Numbered from the stretch's first letter, positions 7,832 through 17,174 are shown. The stretch: 64,000 bases of DNA from Frigoribacterium sp. VKM Ac-2836 (GCF_013248995.1 NZ_JABRPK010000004.1:153710-217709), one strand, 5' to 3'. Notes: generated from the sequence alone by a model not told the origin. Numbers and translations: made by a program.

Positions 7832-10105
7832 ATGGAGGGTCCAGAGATCAAGTTCGGCGAAGCCGTCCTCGACAACGGCAAGTTCGGCAAGCGCACCATC
7901 CGATTCGAGACCGGTCGTCTCGCCCAGCAGGCTCAGGGAGCCGTCGCTGCCTACCTCGACGAAGACACCATGCTTCTGTCGGCCACGAGCGCCAGCAAGA
8001 AGCCGAAGGACAACTTCGACTTCTTCCCGCTCACCATCGACGTCGAAGAGCGTTCGTACGCCGCGGGCAAGATCCCCGGCTCGTTCTTCCGTCGCGAGGG
8101 TCGCCCCTCGACCGAGGCCATCCTGGTCTGCCGTCTGATCGACCGGCCGCTGCGTCCCTCGTTCGTCGAGGGCCTGCGCAACGAGGTCCAGGTCGTCATC
8201 ACGGTGCTCAGCATCGCCCCCGACGAGTTCTACGACGCCCTGGCGATCAACGCCGCCAGTGCCTCCACCCAGATCTCGGGGCTGCCGTTCTCGGGCCCGA
8301 TCGCCGGTGTGCGTCTCGCCCTGATCGGTGACCAGTGGGTCGCCTTCCCCAAGGCCAGCCAGCTCGCCGACGCCGTCTTCGACCTGACCGTCGCGGGCCG
8401 TGTCGTCACCGACGCCGCCGGCAACGAGGACGTCGCGATCATGATGGTCGAGGCCGAGGCCACCGAGCACGCCTGGGGTCTCATCCAGGGCGGCGCCACG
8501 AAGCCCGACGAGGCCGTCGTGGCCCAGGGCCTCGAGGCCGCCAAGCCGTTCCTCAAGCAGCTCGTCGACGCCCAGGCCGCCATGGCCGCGCAGGCCTCGA
8601 AAGAGATCGCCGACTACCCGGTCTTCCTGCCTTACACCGACGAGGTGCTCGAGGCCGTCACCGGCGCCGTCGGCACCGAGCTCGCCGAGGTCTACAAGAT
8701 CGCCGGCAAGATCGAGCGCCAGGACGCCGACGACGCCCTCAAGTCCCGTGTGAAGGACGCCATCGCCGCCAAGGTCGACGCGGGCGAGCTGCCCGACACG
8801 GCCCTCGGCCAGGTCGGCGCCGCCTACAAGTCGGCGACGAAGAAGGTCGTCCGCGACCGCATCCTCACCGAGCAGATCCGCATGGACGGCCGTGGCCTCG
8901 CCGACATCCGTCCGCTCGACGCCGAGGTGCAGGTCATCCCGCGCGTCCACGGCTCCGCCATCTTCCAGCGTGGCGAGACCCAGATCATGGGCGTCACCAC
9001 CTTGAACATGCTCAAGATGGAGCAGCAGATCGACTCGCTGAGCCCGGTCACCAAGAAGCGTTACCTGCACCACTACAACTTCCCGCCCTACTCGACCGGT
9101 GAGACCGGTCGTGTGGGTTCGCCGAAGCGTCGCGAGATCGGGCACGGCTTCCTCGCCGAGCGCGCCCTCGTGCCGGTGCTGCCCAGCCGTGACGAGTTCC
9201 CCTACGCCATCCGCCAGGTGTCCGAGGCCCTCGGGTCGAACGGCTCGACGTCGATGGGTTCGGTCTGCGCGTCGACCTTGTCGCTGCTCAACGCGGGTGT
9301 GCCCCTCAAGGCCCCCGTGGCCGGGATCGCGATGGGTCTCGTCTCCGACACGGTCGACGGTCAGACCCGCTACGCGGCCCTCACCGACATCCTCGGCGCC
9401 GAGGACGCGCTCGGCGACATGGACTTCAAGGTCGCCGGCACGAGCGAGTTCGTCACGGCGATCCAGCTCGACACCAAGCTCGACGGTCTGCCGACCGCCG
9501 TGCTCGACGCCGCACTCAAGCAGGCCAAAGAGGCACGCACCGCCATCCTCGGCGTGCTCAACTCGGCGATCGACGCCCCCGACGAGATGGCCCCGACCGC
9601 GCCCCGCGTGATCTCGGTCCAGATCCCGCAGGACAAGATCGGCGAACTGATCGGCCCCAAGGGCAAGACGATCAACGCCATCCAGGACGAGACCGGCGCC
9701 GACATCAGCATCGAGGAGGACGGCACCGTCTACATCGGTGCCGTCGACGGGCCGTCGGCCGAGGCCGCTCGCGCTCAGGTGAACGCGATCGCCAACCCGA
9801 CCAACCCCGAGATCGGCGAGCAGTTCCTCGGCACGGTCGTCAAGATCGCGTCCTTCGGTGCGTTCGTCTCGCTCCTCCCCGGCAAGGACGGCCTGCTGCA
9901 CATCAGCGAGGTCCGCAAGCTCGCCGGTGGCAAGCGGGTCGAGAACGTCGAGGACGTCCTCGGCGTCGGCCAGAAGATCCTCGTCGAGATCACCAAGATC
10001 GACGACCGTGGCAAGCTCTCGCTCGCTCCGGTCGTGGCCGACGAGGCCGACACCGACTCGAGCGGGGCGACCGAGCAGTCGTCCGACGAGTCGGTCGACG
10101 CGTAG
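7832..10105 (+). CDS. pnp: Polyribonucleotide nucleotidyltransferase (PNPase)
   Basis: A phosphorolytic 3'-5' exoribonuclease and degradosome component of 757 residues. Domains in order are a first RNase PH fold (about 15-150), an all-helical linker, a catalytic second RNase PH fold (about 340-570, with [28 protein letters not shown] and [11 protein letters not shown]), a KH domain ([19 protein letters not shown]) and an S1 domain ([19 protein letters not shown]). The Ser/Asp-rich tail is short. The ATG at [10 protein letters not shown] is preceded by a clear Shine-Dalgarno sequence. A strong hairpin follows, so it does not continue into the reductase gene. Confidence 0.98.
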   Translation: MEGPEIKFGEAVLDNGKFGKRTIRFETGRLAQQAQGAVAAYLDEDTMLLSATSASKKPKDNFDFFPLTIDVEERSYAAGKIPGSFFRREGRPSTEAILVCRLIDRPLRPSFVEGLRNEVQVVITVLSIAPDEFYDALAINAASASTQISGLPFSGPIAGVRLALIGDQWVAFPKASQLADAVFDLTVAGRVVTDAAGNEDVAIMMVEAEATEHAWGLIQGGATKPDEAVVAQGLEAAKPFLKQLVDAQAAMAAQASKEIADYPVFLPYTDEVLEAVTGAVGTELAEVYKIAGKIERQDADDALKSRVKDAIAAKVDAGELPDTALGQVGAAYKSATKKVVRDRILTEQIRMDGRGLADIRPLDAEVQVIPRVHGSAIFQRGETQIMGVTTLNMLKMEQQIDSLSPVTKKRYLHHYNFPPYSTGETGRVGSPKRREIGHGFLAERALVPVLPSRDEFPYAIRQVSEALGSNGSTSMGSVCASTLSLLNAGVPLKAPVAGIAMGLVSDTVDGQTRYAALTDILGAEDALGDMDFKVAGTSEFVTAIQLDTKLDGLPTAVLDAALKQAKEARTAILGVLNSAIDAPDEMAPTAPRVISVQIPQDKIGELIGPKGKTINAIQDETGADISIEEDGTVYIGAVDGPSAEAARAQVNAIANPTNPEIGEQFLGTVVKIASFGAFVSLLPGKDGLLHISEVRKLAGGKRVENVEDVLGVGQKILVEITKIDDRGKLSLAPVVADEADTDSSGATEQSSDESVDA

Positions 10106-10116
10106 TCACCACGCCA

Positions 10117-10156
10117 CGAAGGGCCCGCTCCGACCTCGGTCGGCGCGGGCCCTTCG
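10117..10156 (+). terminator. Hairpin terminator after pnp
   Basis: Perfect 12-bp arms (CGAAGGGCCCGC and its complement) enclose an inner smaller hairpin. It is located 11 nt after the pnp stop codon. Confidence 0.8.
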
Positions 10157-10354
10157 CCGTCGGTGCCTTTGCTCGGTCGGCGCGGGCCGACGAAGGGGCT
10201 CGCCCTCGGATCGGGGTGGCGACACGGCGTAACGATTGGGTGCGCCGGCGCGGGAAACCGGTCGCGTGGTCGTATTCTTGACCGTGGAGAGCGAACCATA
10301 CCCCATGCGGTCGCACAGAGGCGCATCGGGGGTTCGCGACGAGAAGGGGACGGC

Positions 10355-11437
10355 GTGACCGAGACGACGGCGGAGCTCGCCCGTTCAGCCACGTCCGACT
10401 TCGCCGGTGCCGCAGCCGTCGCTGCTGCTGCTGCCCGTGCCGCGGCCGTGGCTGCTGCTGCCGCTGCCCGCGCCTCCGCCGCTCAGCCCACCGTGCCCGT
10501 CGACCTCGGCATCATCCAGCCTCGGCGGCGTCTCGGCGTCTCCGATCTCAAGGTCTTCCCCCTGGCCCTCGGTGGCAACGTCTTCGGGTGGACGGCCGAC
10601 CAGGCCGAGACGACCTCTGTGCTCGACGCCTATTTCGACCTCGGGGGCAACTTCGTCGACACCGCCGACTCGTACGCAGGCGGCCGCAGCGAGATCATGA
10701 TCGGTTCCTGGATGCGTACCCGTCGATCACGCGACGACATGGTCGTGTCCACCAAGGTGGGCAAGAGCGCCGACAACCCCGGCCTGACCCCGCGGGCGAT
10801 CGAGCGGGCCGTCGATGCCTCGCTCGAACGCCTCGGCACCGACCGCATCGACCTGCTGTACCTCCACGTGGACGACACCGAGGTGGCGTTCGAGCGCACC
10901 CTCCTGGCGGTGGATCATCTCATCAGGGTCGGGAAGGTCCGCTGGTTCGGGGGGTCCCACCACTCGGGCAATCGCCTCTACGAGGCGCGCATCGCGGCGG
11001 GCATGCTCGGCATCGCCCCGATGGTGGCACTGCAGAACCAGTACAACCTGCTCGACCGTGTCGAGTACGAGAAGGGCCTGTCGCACGTCGCCGCACAGCA
11101 GCGTCTCGCCGTCATGCCGCGCTTCGCCCTCGCCAGCGGATTCCTCACGGGCAAGTACCGTTCGCGCTCCGACCTCGCGCACAGCCCGAGGCGTCGGGTG
11201 CTGGCGAAGTACCTGTCCAAGAGGGGCCTGAAGGTCGTGCACGAACTCGACCGCATCGCGTCCGTCCACGAGGTATCGAGCGCCGCCATCGCGCTCGCCT
11301 GGCTGCTCGCCAAGCCGAACGTCGTCGCGCCGGTGGCCAGCGCCACGAACGCGAAGCAGGTCTACGAGCTCGCCCAGGCCGCGCGGGTCCAGCTCACTCG
11401 AAACCAGGTACTCGACCTCGATCGCGCTTCGGCCTGA
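10355..11437 (+). CDS. Aldo/keto reductase with Ala-rich N-terminal extension
   Basis: An NADPH-dependent oxidoreductase of 360 residues. The AKR barrel begins near residue 55. Asp and Tyr of the catalytic tetrad are in VDTADSYAGGRSE, Lys in VVSTKVGKS and His in LYLHVDD. The late MPRFALASGFLTGKYR and WLLAKPNVVAPVASAT segments fit the cofactor pocket. The first 50 residues are an unusual run of Ala with a few Arg, encoded by GCTGCTGCT-type triplets. GTG is chosen because AAGGGGA lies about 5 nt upstream. The substrate is unknown. It converges with a TetR regulator; together they separate pnp from the M16 peptidase. Confidence 0.88.
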   Translation: MTETTAELARSATSDFAGAAAVAAAAARAAAVAAAAAARASAAQPTVPVDLGIIQPRRRLGVSDLKVFPLALGGNVFGWTADQAETTSVLDAYFDLGGNFVDTADSYAGGRSEIMIGSWMRTRRSRDDMVVSTKVGKSADNPGLTPRAIERAVDASLERLGTDRIDLLYLHVDDTEVAFERTLLAVDHLIRVGKVRWFGGSHHSGNRLYEARIAAGMLGIAPMVALQNQYNLLDRVEYEKGLSHVAAQQRLAVMPRFALASGFLTGKYRSRSDLAHSPRRRVLAKYLSKRGLKVVHELDRIASVHEVSSAAIALAWLLAKPNVVAPVASATNAKQVYELAQAARVQLTRNQVLDLDRASA

Positions 11438-11530
11438 TCGCCGGGCGAAGGGGCCGTCCGGTCGCCGGTCGCCCGTAGGGCTCCGCCGAGGCGGTGGTGA
11501 CCTCTGCCTCCGATGTGCTCGCTCGGTGAC

Positions 11531-12145
11531 TCAGGCGGCGAGCAGGCGTTCGGCCGTCCTTCGCAGGGAGGCTGCCGAGGCGATCGCGTCGCCGGCGTAC
11601 GCGCCCACCTGGGCGCCGTCGAGGGCCAGCACGAGATCGTCGGCGGCATCGCCCGGCAGGGGATGACCCGCCGCCTTGAAGAGGGAGACCATCTCGCCCG
11701 TCAGCCACTCACGGTGCTCCGAGATGGCGAGGCGCACGGGGTGGGTCGGGTCGCTGAACTCCGACGCCGCGTTCGCGAAGGCCGAGCCTCGGAACGACAC
11801 CGACTGCAGGCGACCGACCACGGCGTCGAGGTAGGCGACGAGGGTTGCTCGACCCCCGTCGTGGGCTTCGGCCAAGGCCGCCAGCTCGGAGGCCTCCAGG
11901 TCGTGGCGACCGGCGAGGTACTCGAGCACGAGTGTGTCCTTGGCGCCGAAGTGCTTGTAGAACGTCGCCTTGGTCACCGAGGACTCGGCGATCAGGCGAT
12001 CGACACCCACGACGCGAACGCCTTCGTCGTAGAAGAGGCGATCGGCGGTCGTGAGGACACGGGACCGAGCACCGGGAACGGGTGAGTCGGCACGGGGGCG
12101 GCCAGGGAGACGCTGGACGGCCGGTTGGGGGGAATCGACCGTCAC
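11531..12145 (-). CDS. TetR/AcrR family transcriptional regulator
   Basis: A protein of 204 residues. The N-terminal helix-turn-helix is clear: VLTTADRLFYDEGVRVVGVDRLIAESSVTKATFYKHFGAKDTLV. The ligand-binding domain that follows is typical of the AcrR-like subgroup but gives no ligand. An AAGGAG ribosome-binding site precedes the GTG. A perfect 13-bp inverted repeat lies 140 bp upstream in the gap towards the M16 gene and is the best operator candidate. Likely targets are tetR itself and possibly a neighbour; the reductase is transcribed towards it from the other side. Confidence 0.92.
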   Translation of the reverse strand: MTVDSPQPAVQRLPGRPRADSPVPGARSRVLTTADRLFYDEGVRVVGVDRLIAESSVTKATFYKHFGAKDTLVLEYLAGRHDLEASELAALAEAHDGGRATLVAYLDAVVGRLQSVSFRGSAFANAASEFSDPTHPVRLAISEHREWLTGEMVSLFKAAGHPLPGDAADDLVLALDGAQVGAYAGDAIASAASLRRTAERLLAA

Positions 12146-12285
12146 AGCGTGGCTCCTTGGGACGTCTCGGCTTGAAGCCGCGTGGGGGGACGCGCGCTCC
12201 GGACCTTCTGGCGACGTCCGATCAGCCGCCGACGACGACCGTCAGGGGGTCGAGTCGACGTCGGTGAGTACAGACTAACATCGAT

Positions 12286-12315
12286 GAGGACAAACAGAGT
12301 TGTCTGTTTGTCCTC
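12286..12315. promoter_or_regulatory. Perfect 13-bp inverted repeat, candidate TetR operator
   Basis: Arms GAGGACAAACAGA and TCTGTTTGTCCTC are separated by GTTG. The half-site ACAAACAGA resembles operators of TetR-family regulators. The right arm (left in minus-strand reading) supplies TTGTCC, which could be the -35 of tetR, so binding would block its transcription. It is not followed by a T-run, so a terminator is less likely. Confidence 0.6.
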
Positions 12316-12384
12316 CTGATCGTCCCCCAGTTCGGGTGGCAGTCCCCCTGGAGCGACTCACGGACGACTGCAGGGGAGGTCGCC

Positions 12385-12390
12385 TAGGCT
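12385..12390 (+). promoter_or_regulatory. Candidate -10 of the M16 peptidase gene
   Basis: TAGGCT ends 7 nt before the ATG at 12398, which supports that start over the GTG at 12395. Confidence 0.4.
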
Positions 12391-12397
12391 CGACGTG

Positions 12398-13756
12398 ATG
12401 AACGGCCCTGTCTCCTTCCCCCTCGACGAGGTCGAGATCTCATTCCGCGCCACGGGCGACGCGCTCGTGAGGCGCACCGTCCTGCCCTTTGGCGTCCGAG
12501 TCCTGAGCGAGCGCATGCCCGGGGCTCGCAGCACGACCATCGGTCTCTGGGTGGCGGTCGGTTCTCGCGACGAGTCCGACGCCGAACGTGGCTCGACGCA
12601 CTTCCTCGAACACCTCCTCTTCAAGGGCACGTCGATGCGCTCAGCCCTCGACATCGCGGTGTCGTTCGAGTCGGTGGGCGGCGAGCACAACGCGGCCACC
12701 GCCAAGGAGTACACCTGCTACTACGCCAGGGTGCGCGACGTCGACCTCGATGACGCGATCGACGTGCTCACCGACATGGTGACCTCCTCGACCCTCGATC
12801 CGCTCGAGTTCGAGACCGAGCGTGGCGTCATCCTCGAAGAGCTCGCCATGGCCGACGACGATCCCGCCGACATGGCCGGGGAGCGCCTCTTCGAGTCGGT
12901 CTTCGGCGATCACCCGCTCGGGCGTCCGATCGGCGGCTCGCCCGACAGCATCCGTGCTGCGACCCGTGACGACGTCGACCGGCACTACCGGGCGAACTAC
13001 CGTCCCCAAGACCTCGTCGTGTCGATCGCCGGTGCCGTCGACCACGATCGTGCCCTCGACCGGTTGACGGCGGCACTCGATCGGGCCGGATGGCCCACCG
13101 CCGCGGCGGCGCCCGTGCCTCGTCGCGACGACACGCCCGTCGAACTGGTCGCGGGCGAACCGCTGCAGGTGATCCGGCGACCCCTCGAGCAGGCCACCGT
13201 GCTCCTCGGCCTGCCGGGCATTTCCGTCGGCGACGACGCCCGACCCGCATTGGCCGTCCTCAACTCGGTGCTCGGCGGCGGAATGTCGTCCCGGCTGTTC
13301 CAAGAGATCCGTGAGCGCCGTGGTCTCGCCTACTCGGTCTACTCCTTCGCCCCGAGCTACTCGGACGCCGGTCTCTTCGGCCTCTACGCCGGGTGCACCC
13401 CTGCCAACGCCGGTGACGTCGCGCGTCTCATGCTCGACGAGCTCACCCGTCTCGCCACCGACGGCATCACCGACGACGAGCGCCGCCGGGCTCTCGGCCA
13501 ACTCGGGGGCGCTGCGGCCCTCGCCCTCGAGGACAGCGACACCCGCATGAACCGCCTCGGTCGAGCCGAGATCTCGACGGGCGAGTTCGTCGACCTCGAC
13601 ACCTCACTCGGTCGGGTCGAGGCGGTGACGTCCGACGACGTGCGCTCGTTGGCCACCCGGCTGCTCTCCGGCCCGCTGTCCACCGTCGTCGTCGGCGAGG
13701 TCGACGAGACGACCTTCCCCGTCCCGACGGCGACGTCGGGTGCGATCCCTCGATGA
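12398..13756 (+). CDS. M16 family zinc peptidase (processing peptidase-like)
   Basis: A protein of 452 residues with the inverted zinc motif HFLEH at about residues 68-72 and the distal Glu in the ERGVILEEL helix. The C-terminal inactive half carries GGGMSSRLFQEIRERRGLAYSVYSF, the usual substrate-chamber segment. This is the single-chain bacterial M16B type related to mitochondrial processing peptidase, which normally follows pnp and precedes dapB in actinobacteria. Its bacterial substrate is not established. The next gene begins inside its stop codon (ATGA), so the two are translationally coupled. Confidence 0.95.
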   Translation: MNGPVSFPLDEVEISFRATGDALVRRTVLPFGVRVLSERMPGARSTTIGLWVAVGSRDESDAERGSTHFLEHLLFKGTSMRSALDIAVSFESVGGEHNAATAKEYTCYYARVRDVDLDDAIDVLTDMVTSSTLDPLEFETERGVILEELAMADDDPADMAGERLFESVFGDHPLGRPIGGSPDSIRAATRDDVDRHYRANYRPQDLVVSIAGAVDHDRALDRLTAALDRAGWPTAAAAPVPRRDDTPVELVAGEPLQVIRRPLEQATVLLGLPGISVGDDARPALAVLNSVLGGGMSSRLFQEIRERRGLAYSVYSFAPSYSDAGLFGLYAGCTPANAGDVARLMLDELTRLATDGITDDERRRALGQLGGAAALALEDSDTRMNRLGRAEISTGEFVDLDTSLGRVEAVTSDDVRSLATRLLSGPLSTVVVGEVDETTFPVPTATSGAIPR

Positions 13757-14373
13757 ACCAGGAGACGACGGTGTCCCACTACCTCTACCTCGTCCGGCAC
13801 GGCGAACAGCAGGACGCCGAGCACGGGCTGCCCGACGGTCCCCTCAGCGAACGGGGCAAGCGCCAGGTGCGCCTCCTCGCCGAGCGCCTCGGCGGCGTCC
13901 CGTTCGACGCGGCCTGGCATTCCCCGCTCGAGCGTGCCGAAGAGACGGCTGCCATCATGACCGAGCGCATGCCGGCGCTCGAGTCGCAACCGTCGACCCT
14001 GTTGTTCGACTGCGTGCCGTCCGGGCCGACGCCCGACATGCCGTCGTCCTACAAGCCGTTCTTCGGCGGTGTGACCGACGAGCAGATCGAGGCCGGACAG
14101 GCACAGATGGCCGACGCCGTCGCCGAGTGGCTCACCCCGGCCCGAGAGGATCGTCACGACCTGCTCATGACGCACAACTTCGTGATCGGCTGGTTCGTCC
14201 GCGAGGTGTTCGGAGCTCCCGACTGGCGCTGGATGGGCGTCAACCAGGCCAACGCCGGGCTGACCATCATCCGGGTGCGATCGGCCAAACCGCCCGAACT
14301 CGTGACGCACAACGACCTCGGTCACCTTCCGGTCGAGCTCCGTACGGGGTTGCCCGTCGAACAGCCCTTCTGA
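13753..14373 (+). CDS. Histidine phosphatase superfamily protein
   Basis: A protein of 206 residues. The phosphate pocket motif LVRHGEQ has the catalytic His at residue 16. Other superfamily parts are GPLSERGKRQVRLLAERL, WHSPLERAEETA and the late LLMTHNFVIGWFVREV with the second His. The branch contains phosphoglycerate mutase-like and broad-specificity phosphatases; the substrate cannot be read from sequence. Its ATG overlaps the M16 stop. Confidence 0.9.
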   Translation: MNQETTVSHYLYLVRHGEQQDAEHGLPDGPLSERGKRQVRLLAERLGGVPFDAAWHSPLERAEETAAIMTERMPALESQPSTLLFDCVPSGPTPDMPSSYKPFFGGVTDEQIEAGQAQMADAVAEWLTPAREDRHDLLMTHNFVIGWFVREVFGAPDWRWMGVNQANAGLTIIRVRSAKPPELVTHNDLGHLPVELRTGLPVEQPF

Positions 14374-14395
14374 CGCCGACTGCCCCCCGGCCGGC

Positions 14396-14929
14396 TCATC
14401 GCCCGGCCGTGCCGGTCTCCGTTCCACCCGTGACGGCCTTGCCGTACCAGGTCGTGGCGTTGGGGTTCGCGTTGTAGGGCTCGATCGTCGTGTACCCCGC
14501 GCTGCGATAGAGGCCTCCGGCCGCCGCCAGGCTGTCGTTGGTGTCGAGCACGATCTCGTCGGCGCCGAACGCGGCCGCCCGGCGTTCGAGCTCGTCGAGC
14601 AATGCCCGGCCGAGCCCCTGTGCCCGACCGGTGGGACGCACGTAGAGGTGCTTGACCTCGTACCGCACCGCGCCCGAGGCCGAGGGCGCGATGAGTCGGA
14701 TGCCTCCGCACGCGCGAGGTCCGGACGCGGCGCCGGAGTCCGGGCCCGCCGGACCGTCGTCGACGACGACGAACACCCCGGTCGGTGGCACGAACGCCGT
14801 CGCGTCGGGCAGGGTCGTCGTGTACCTGCCCTGGGCCGAGGGGAACGTGCTCTCACGCTCGGCGAAGTACTCGGTCAAAAGGGCAGCGGCGTCAGGGGAG
14901 GAGACGTCCGTCTCGCGGAACCGGGGCAT
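14396..14929 (-). CDS. GNAT family N-acetyltransferase
   Basis: A protein of 177 residues. The acetyl-CoA binding motif is VKHLYVRPTGRAQGLGRALLDELERRA (motif A with R/Q-x-x-G-x-G), followed by DTNDSLAAAGGLYRSAGYTTIEPYN (motif B). The acceptor is unknown. Three in-frame starts are possible (GTG 14953, ATG 14938, ATG 14929). I chose 14929 because TACCAT lies 7 nt before it, the spacing seen repeatedly in this window. The gene is divergent from dapB across only 59 bp. Confidence 0.88.
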   Translation of the reverse strand: MPRFRETDVSSPDAAALLTEYFAERESTFPSAQGRYTTTLPDATAFVPPTGVFVVVDDGPAGPDSGAASGPRACGGIRLIAPSASGAVRYEVKHLYVRPTGRAQGLGRALLDELERRAAAFGADEIVLDTNDSLAAAGGLYRSAGYTTIEPYNANPNATTWYGKAVTGGTETGTAGR

Positions 14930-14936
14930 GCCCACC

Positions 14937-14942
14937 ATGGTA
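14937..14942 (-). promoter_or_regulatory. Candidate -10 of the GNAT gene
   Basis: TACCAT on the minus strand ends 7 nt before the ATG at 14929. It implies that the two longer starts are not on the transcript. Confidence 0.4.
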
Positions 14943-14975
14943 GGTCGCGGCACCGCCCCCGTCCGGTCGCCCCGG

Positions 14976-14981
14976 TAGGTT
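14976..14981 (+). promoter_or_regulatory. Candidate -10 of leaderless dapB
   Basis: TAGGTT ends 7 nt before the dapB ATG at 14989. Confidence 0.4.
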
Positions 14982-14988
14982 GGACGAC

Positions 14989-15723
14989 ATGACTTCCCGC
15001 ATCGCCGTGGTGGGAGCCACCGGCACCCTCGGCTCGTTCATCGTCGATCTCGTCGAGCGCACGCCGGGGCTCGAACTGCACGCCGGTCTGTCGTCGCGCG
15101 ACGACCTGGACGACGTCCTCGGGGCCGACCTGGTCATCGACGTCACGCATCCCGCGGTCAGTCCTCGGATCGTCGAGCACGTCGTCCGCGCGGGCATCCC
15201 GGTCCTCGTCGGCACCTCGGGATACAACGCCGAGCGGCTGGCCCGGCTCTCGACGGTGGTCGCCGACGCGGCCGGTCCCGGAGTCCTGGTGGTGCCGAAC
15301 TTCTCGATCGGTTCGGTGCTCGCGACGAGGTTCGCGACCCTGGCGGCTCGTTTCTACGAGTCGGTCGAGATCGTCGAGGCCCACCACGAGGGCAAGGTCG
15401 ATTCGCCCTCGGGAACGGCGGTACGCACGGCCGAGCTCATCGCCGAGGCTCGTCGTGACCTCGGACCGGTGTCGGCTCCGCACGCCGACCAGCGGGCCAG
15501 GGGGCAGCAGGTGGCGAGCGTGCCGGTGCACAGCATGCGTCTCCGTGGCGTCGTCGCCAAGCAAGAGGTCGTGTTCGGGGGCGAAGGCGAGACCCTCACG
15601 CTCACACACGACACGCTGTCGCAGCGTGCCTACGAGCAGGGCCTCCGCGTCGCGATAGCGGCTGCTCCACACATCACCGGGGTCGTCGTGGGCCTCGACG
15701 CCGTGCTCCCCCTCGAACCGTGA
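14989..15723 (+). CDS. dapB: 4-hydroxy-tetrahydrodipicolinate reductase
   Basis: The second step of the lysine/diaminopimelate pathway: it reduces the dapA product with NAD(P)H. The protein has 244 residues. The N-terminal Rossmann motif is [11 protein letters not shown]. The catalytic stretch EAHHEGKVDSPSGTA (His132/His133, Lys136) has Ser where many homologues have Ala before PSGTA. VPNFSIGSVL is conserved. It starts leaderless at ATG 14989 rather than at the TTG 9 nt earlier. The next gene starts inside its stop codon. Confidence 0.97.
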   Translation: MTSRIAVVGATGTLGSFIVDLVERTPGLELHAGLSSRDDLDDVLGADLVIDVTHPAVSPRIVEHVVRAGIPVLVGTSGYNAERLARLSTVVADAAGPGVLVVPNFSIGSVLATRFATLAARFYESVEIVEAHHEGKVDSPSGTAVRTAELIAEARRDLGPVSAPHADQRARGQQVASVPVHSMRLRGVVAKQEVVFGGEGETLTLTHDTLSQRAYEQGLRVAIAAAPHITGVVVGLDAVLPLEP

Positions 15724-16163
15724 AGGGGCGCACCGCGGCGCTGGTGATGGCGCTCCTGCTGCTGCTCTACGTCGCTCTGGTCGGCCAGAGGGCCGTCTTG
15801 TTCATGTCGACCGGCGAGCCCGTGGCGATCGCGCTCGGTGTCGCACTGCTCGTGCTTCCCCTCCTGGGTCTCTTCGCTCTGGTGGTCGAACTGCGCTTCG
15901 GTCTGCGCACCCAAGAGATCGTCCGTCAGCTCACGGCCGAGGGCGGATTGCCGGTGGACGACGTGCCGCGCCGCGCCTCCGGTCGGTACGACCGCGAGGC
16001 GGCGGACGCCGCGTTCCCTGCGTACAAAGAGGCCGTCGAGTCCGCCCCCGACGACTGGCGCGCATGGTTCCGGCTCGGTCTGGCCTACGACGCCTGCGGC
16101 GATCGTCGGCGGGCCCGGCAGGCCCTCCGCTGGGCCGTCAAGCTGCGGCGCGAGACGACCTGA
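15720..16163 (+). CDS. Membrane protein with C-terminal TPR-like segment
   Basis: A protein of 147 residues with two N-terminal transmembrane helices (about 5-25 and 35-60), then a charged cytoplasmic part ending in YKEAVESAPDDWRAWFRLGLAYDACGDRRRARQALRWAVKL, which looks like one or two tetratricopeptide units. Proteins of this shape commonly accompany dapB in actinobacteria, but no function is known to me. The GTG overlaps the dapB stop (GTGA). Confidence 0.8.
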   Translation: MKGRTAALVMALLLLLYVALVGQRAVLFMSTGEPVAIALGVALLVLPLLGLFALVVELRFGLRTQEIVRQLTAEGGLPVDDVPRRASGRYDREAADAAFPAYKEAVESAPDDWRAWFRLGLAYDACGDRRRARQALRWAVKLRRETT

Positions 16164-16190
16164 ATCGACGGGGTCGGGTGCGGCGGACGG

Positions 16191-17096
16191 TCAGAGGGCG
16201 TCGACGAACGCCGACAGGGCGTCCTCGACCGTCCGGTGTCGGAACACGAAGCCGTCGCGTTCGAGGGCCTCGGGCACGACCTGCTGACTGGGCAGCAGCA
16301 TCTCCCGGCCGGCTTCTTGCATGGCCGTCGAGATGACGACCTCGGGCACGCCCAACAAGTAGGGGCGGTGCAGGTCAGAGGCCAGGGTCCGCGTGACGAG
16401 GTCGCTCGTCGCCGGTGTGGGCCCGACCAGGTTCACGGGTCCCGCCACGGACGACGTGAGAAGATGCACGATCGCGGCGGCTTCGTCATGCAGGCTGATC
16501 CAGGGCCAGAACTGGTCGCCGGTGCCGAGTCGTGAACCGAACCCCAGCTTGGTCAGGGGCAGCAGCGGCTTGAGCGCGCCTCCTCCGGGTCCGATCACGA
16601 TCCCGGTCCGCAGCGTGACCACGCGTGTGGCCTCCGGGGCCTTGTCGGCGGCGGCCTCCCAGGCGACGACGACGTCGCTGAGGAACCCCTCGCCCCGGCC
16701 GCTCGCCTCGGTCAACCGCTCGCCGGGACGGTCGCCGTAGACGCCGACGGCCGAGCCGCTGAGGAACGTCGCGGGTGCCTTCGAAGCCGCCCTCATGCCG
16801 TCGACCAGCGTCGACGTCGCGGCCAGGCGTGACTCGAGGATGTCGCGCTTGTACCCGGCCGTCCACGGCAGACGACCCAAGGAGGCGCCGGCCAGGTTCA
16901 CGACGGCGTCCGCGCGGGCGATCAGGTCGTGGTCGACGATGCCGGCACTCGGGACCCAGGTGTACTCGTCCTCGGCGCGGGGTTCGTGACGGACCAGGGA
17001 GAGCGGACGGTGGCCGGCCGCACGCAGCTGGCGGGTCAGTTCGGACCCGATCATGCCGCTGGCGCCGGAGATCAGGACGGTGAGTGCGTCGGTCAT
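16191..17096 (-). CDS. TIGR01777 family NAD-dependent epimerase-like protein
   Basis: An extended short-chain dehydrogenase/epimerase of 301 residues. It has the N-terminal nucleotide motif ISGASGMIGSEL, then NLAGASLGRLPW, SGSAVGVYGDRPGERLTE and the substrate-side WPWISLHDEAAAIVHLL. This is the YfcH/SDR39U1-like family, whose reaction is not established. The start at MTDALTVLISGASG is supported by TACGGT 6 nt upstream (17103-17108, minus strand). It is divergent from thyX. Confidence 0.92.
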   Translation of the reverse strand: MTDALTVLISGASGMIGSELTRQLRAAGHRPLSLVRHEPRAEDEYTWVPSAGIVDHDLIARADAVVNLAGASLGRLPWTAGYKRDILESRLAATSTLVDGMRAASKAPATFLSGSAVGVYGDRPGERLTEASGRGEGFLSDVVVAWEAAADKAPEATRVVTLRTGIVIGPGGGALKPLLPLTKLGFGSRLGTGDQFWPWISLHDEAAAIVHLLTSSVAGPVNLVGPTPATSDLVTRTLASDLHRPYLLGVPEVVISTAMQEAGREMLLPSQQVVPEALERDGFVFRHRTVEDALSAFVDAL

Positions 17097-17102
17097 GGGG
17101 AC

Positions 17103-17108
17103 ACCGTA
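17103..17108 (-). promoter_or_regulatory. Candidate -10 of the leaderless TIGR01777 gene
   Basis: TACGGT on the minus strand ends 6 nt before the ATG at 17096. Confidence 0.4.
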
Positions 17109-17174
17109 TTCCGGCCCGCTGGGGGAGCGGCCGCCGGACCGTCGCGGTCTTCTCCTCGACCTGGCCTGCCGAGG

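Noticed and set aside
7583..9901. Open frame of 772 codons antisense to pnp
   Set aside because: It mirrors codon periodicity of a high-GC gene, is compositionally odd (Asp/Gly/Leu/Val/His repeats without motifs), and pnp is certain on the other strand.
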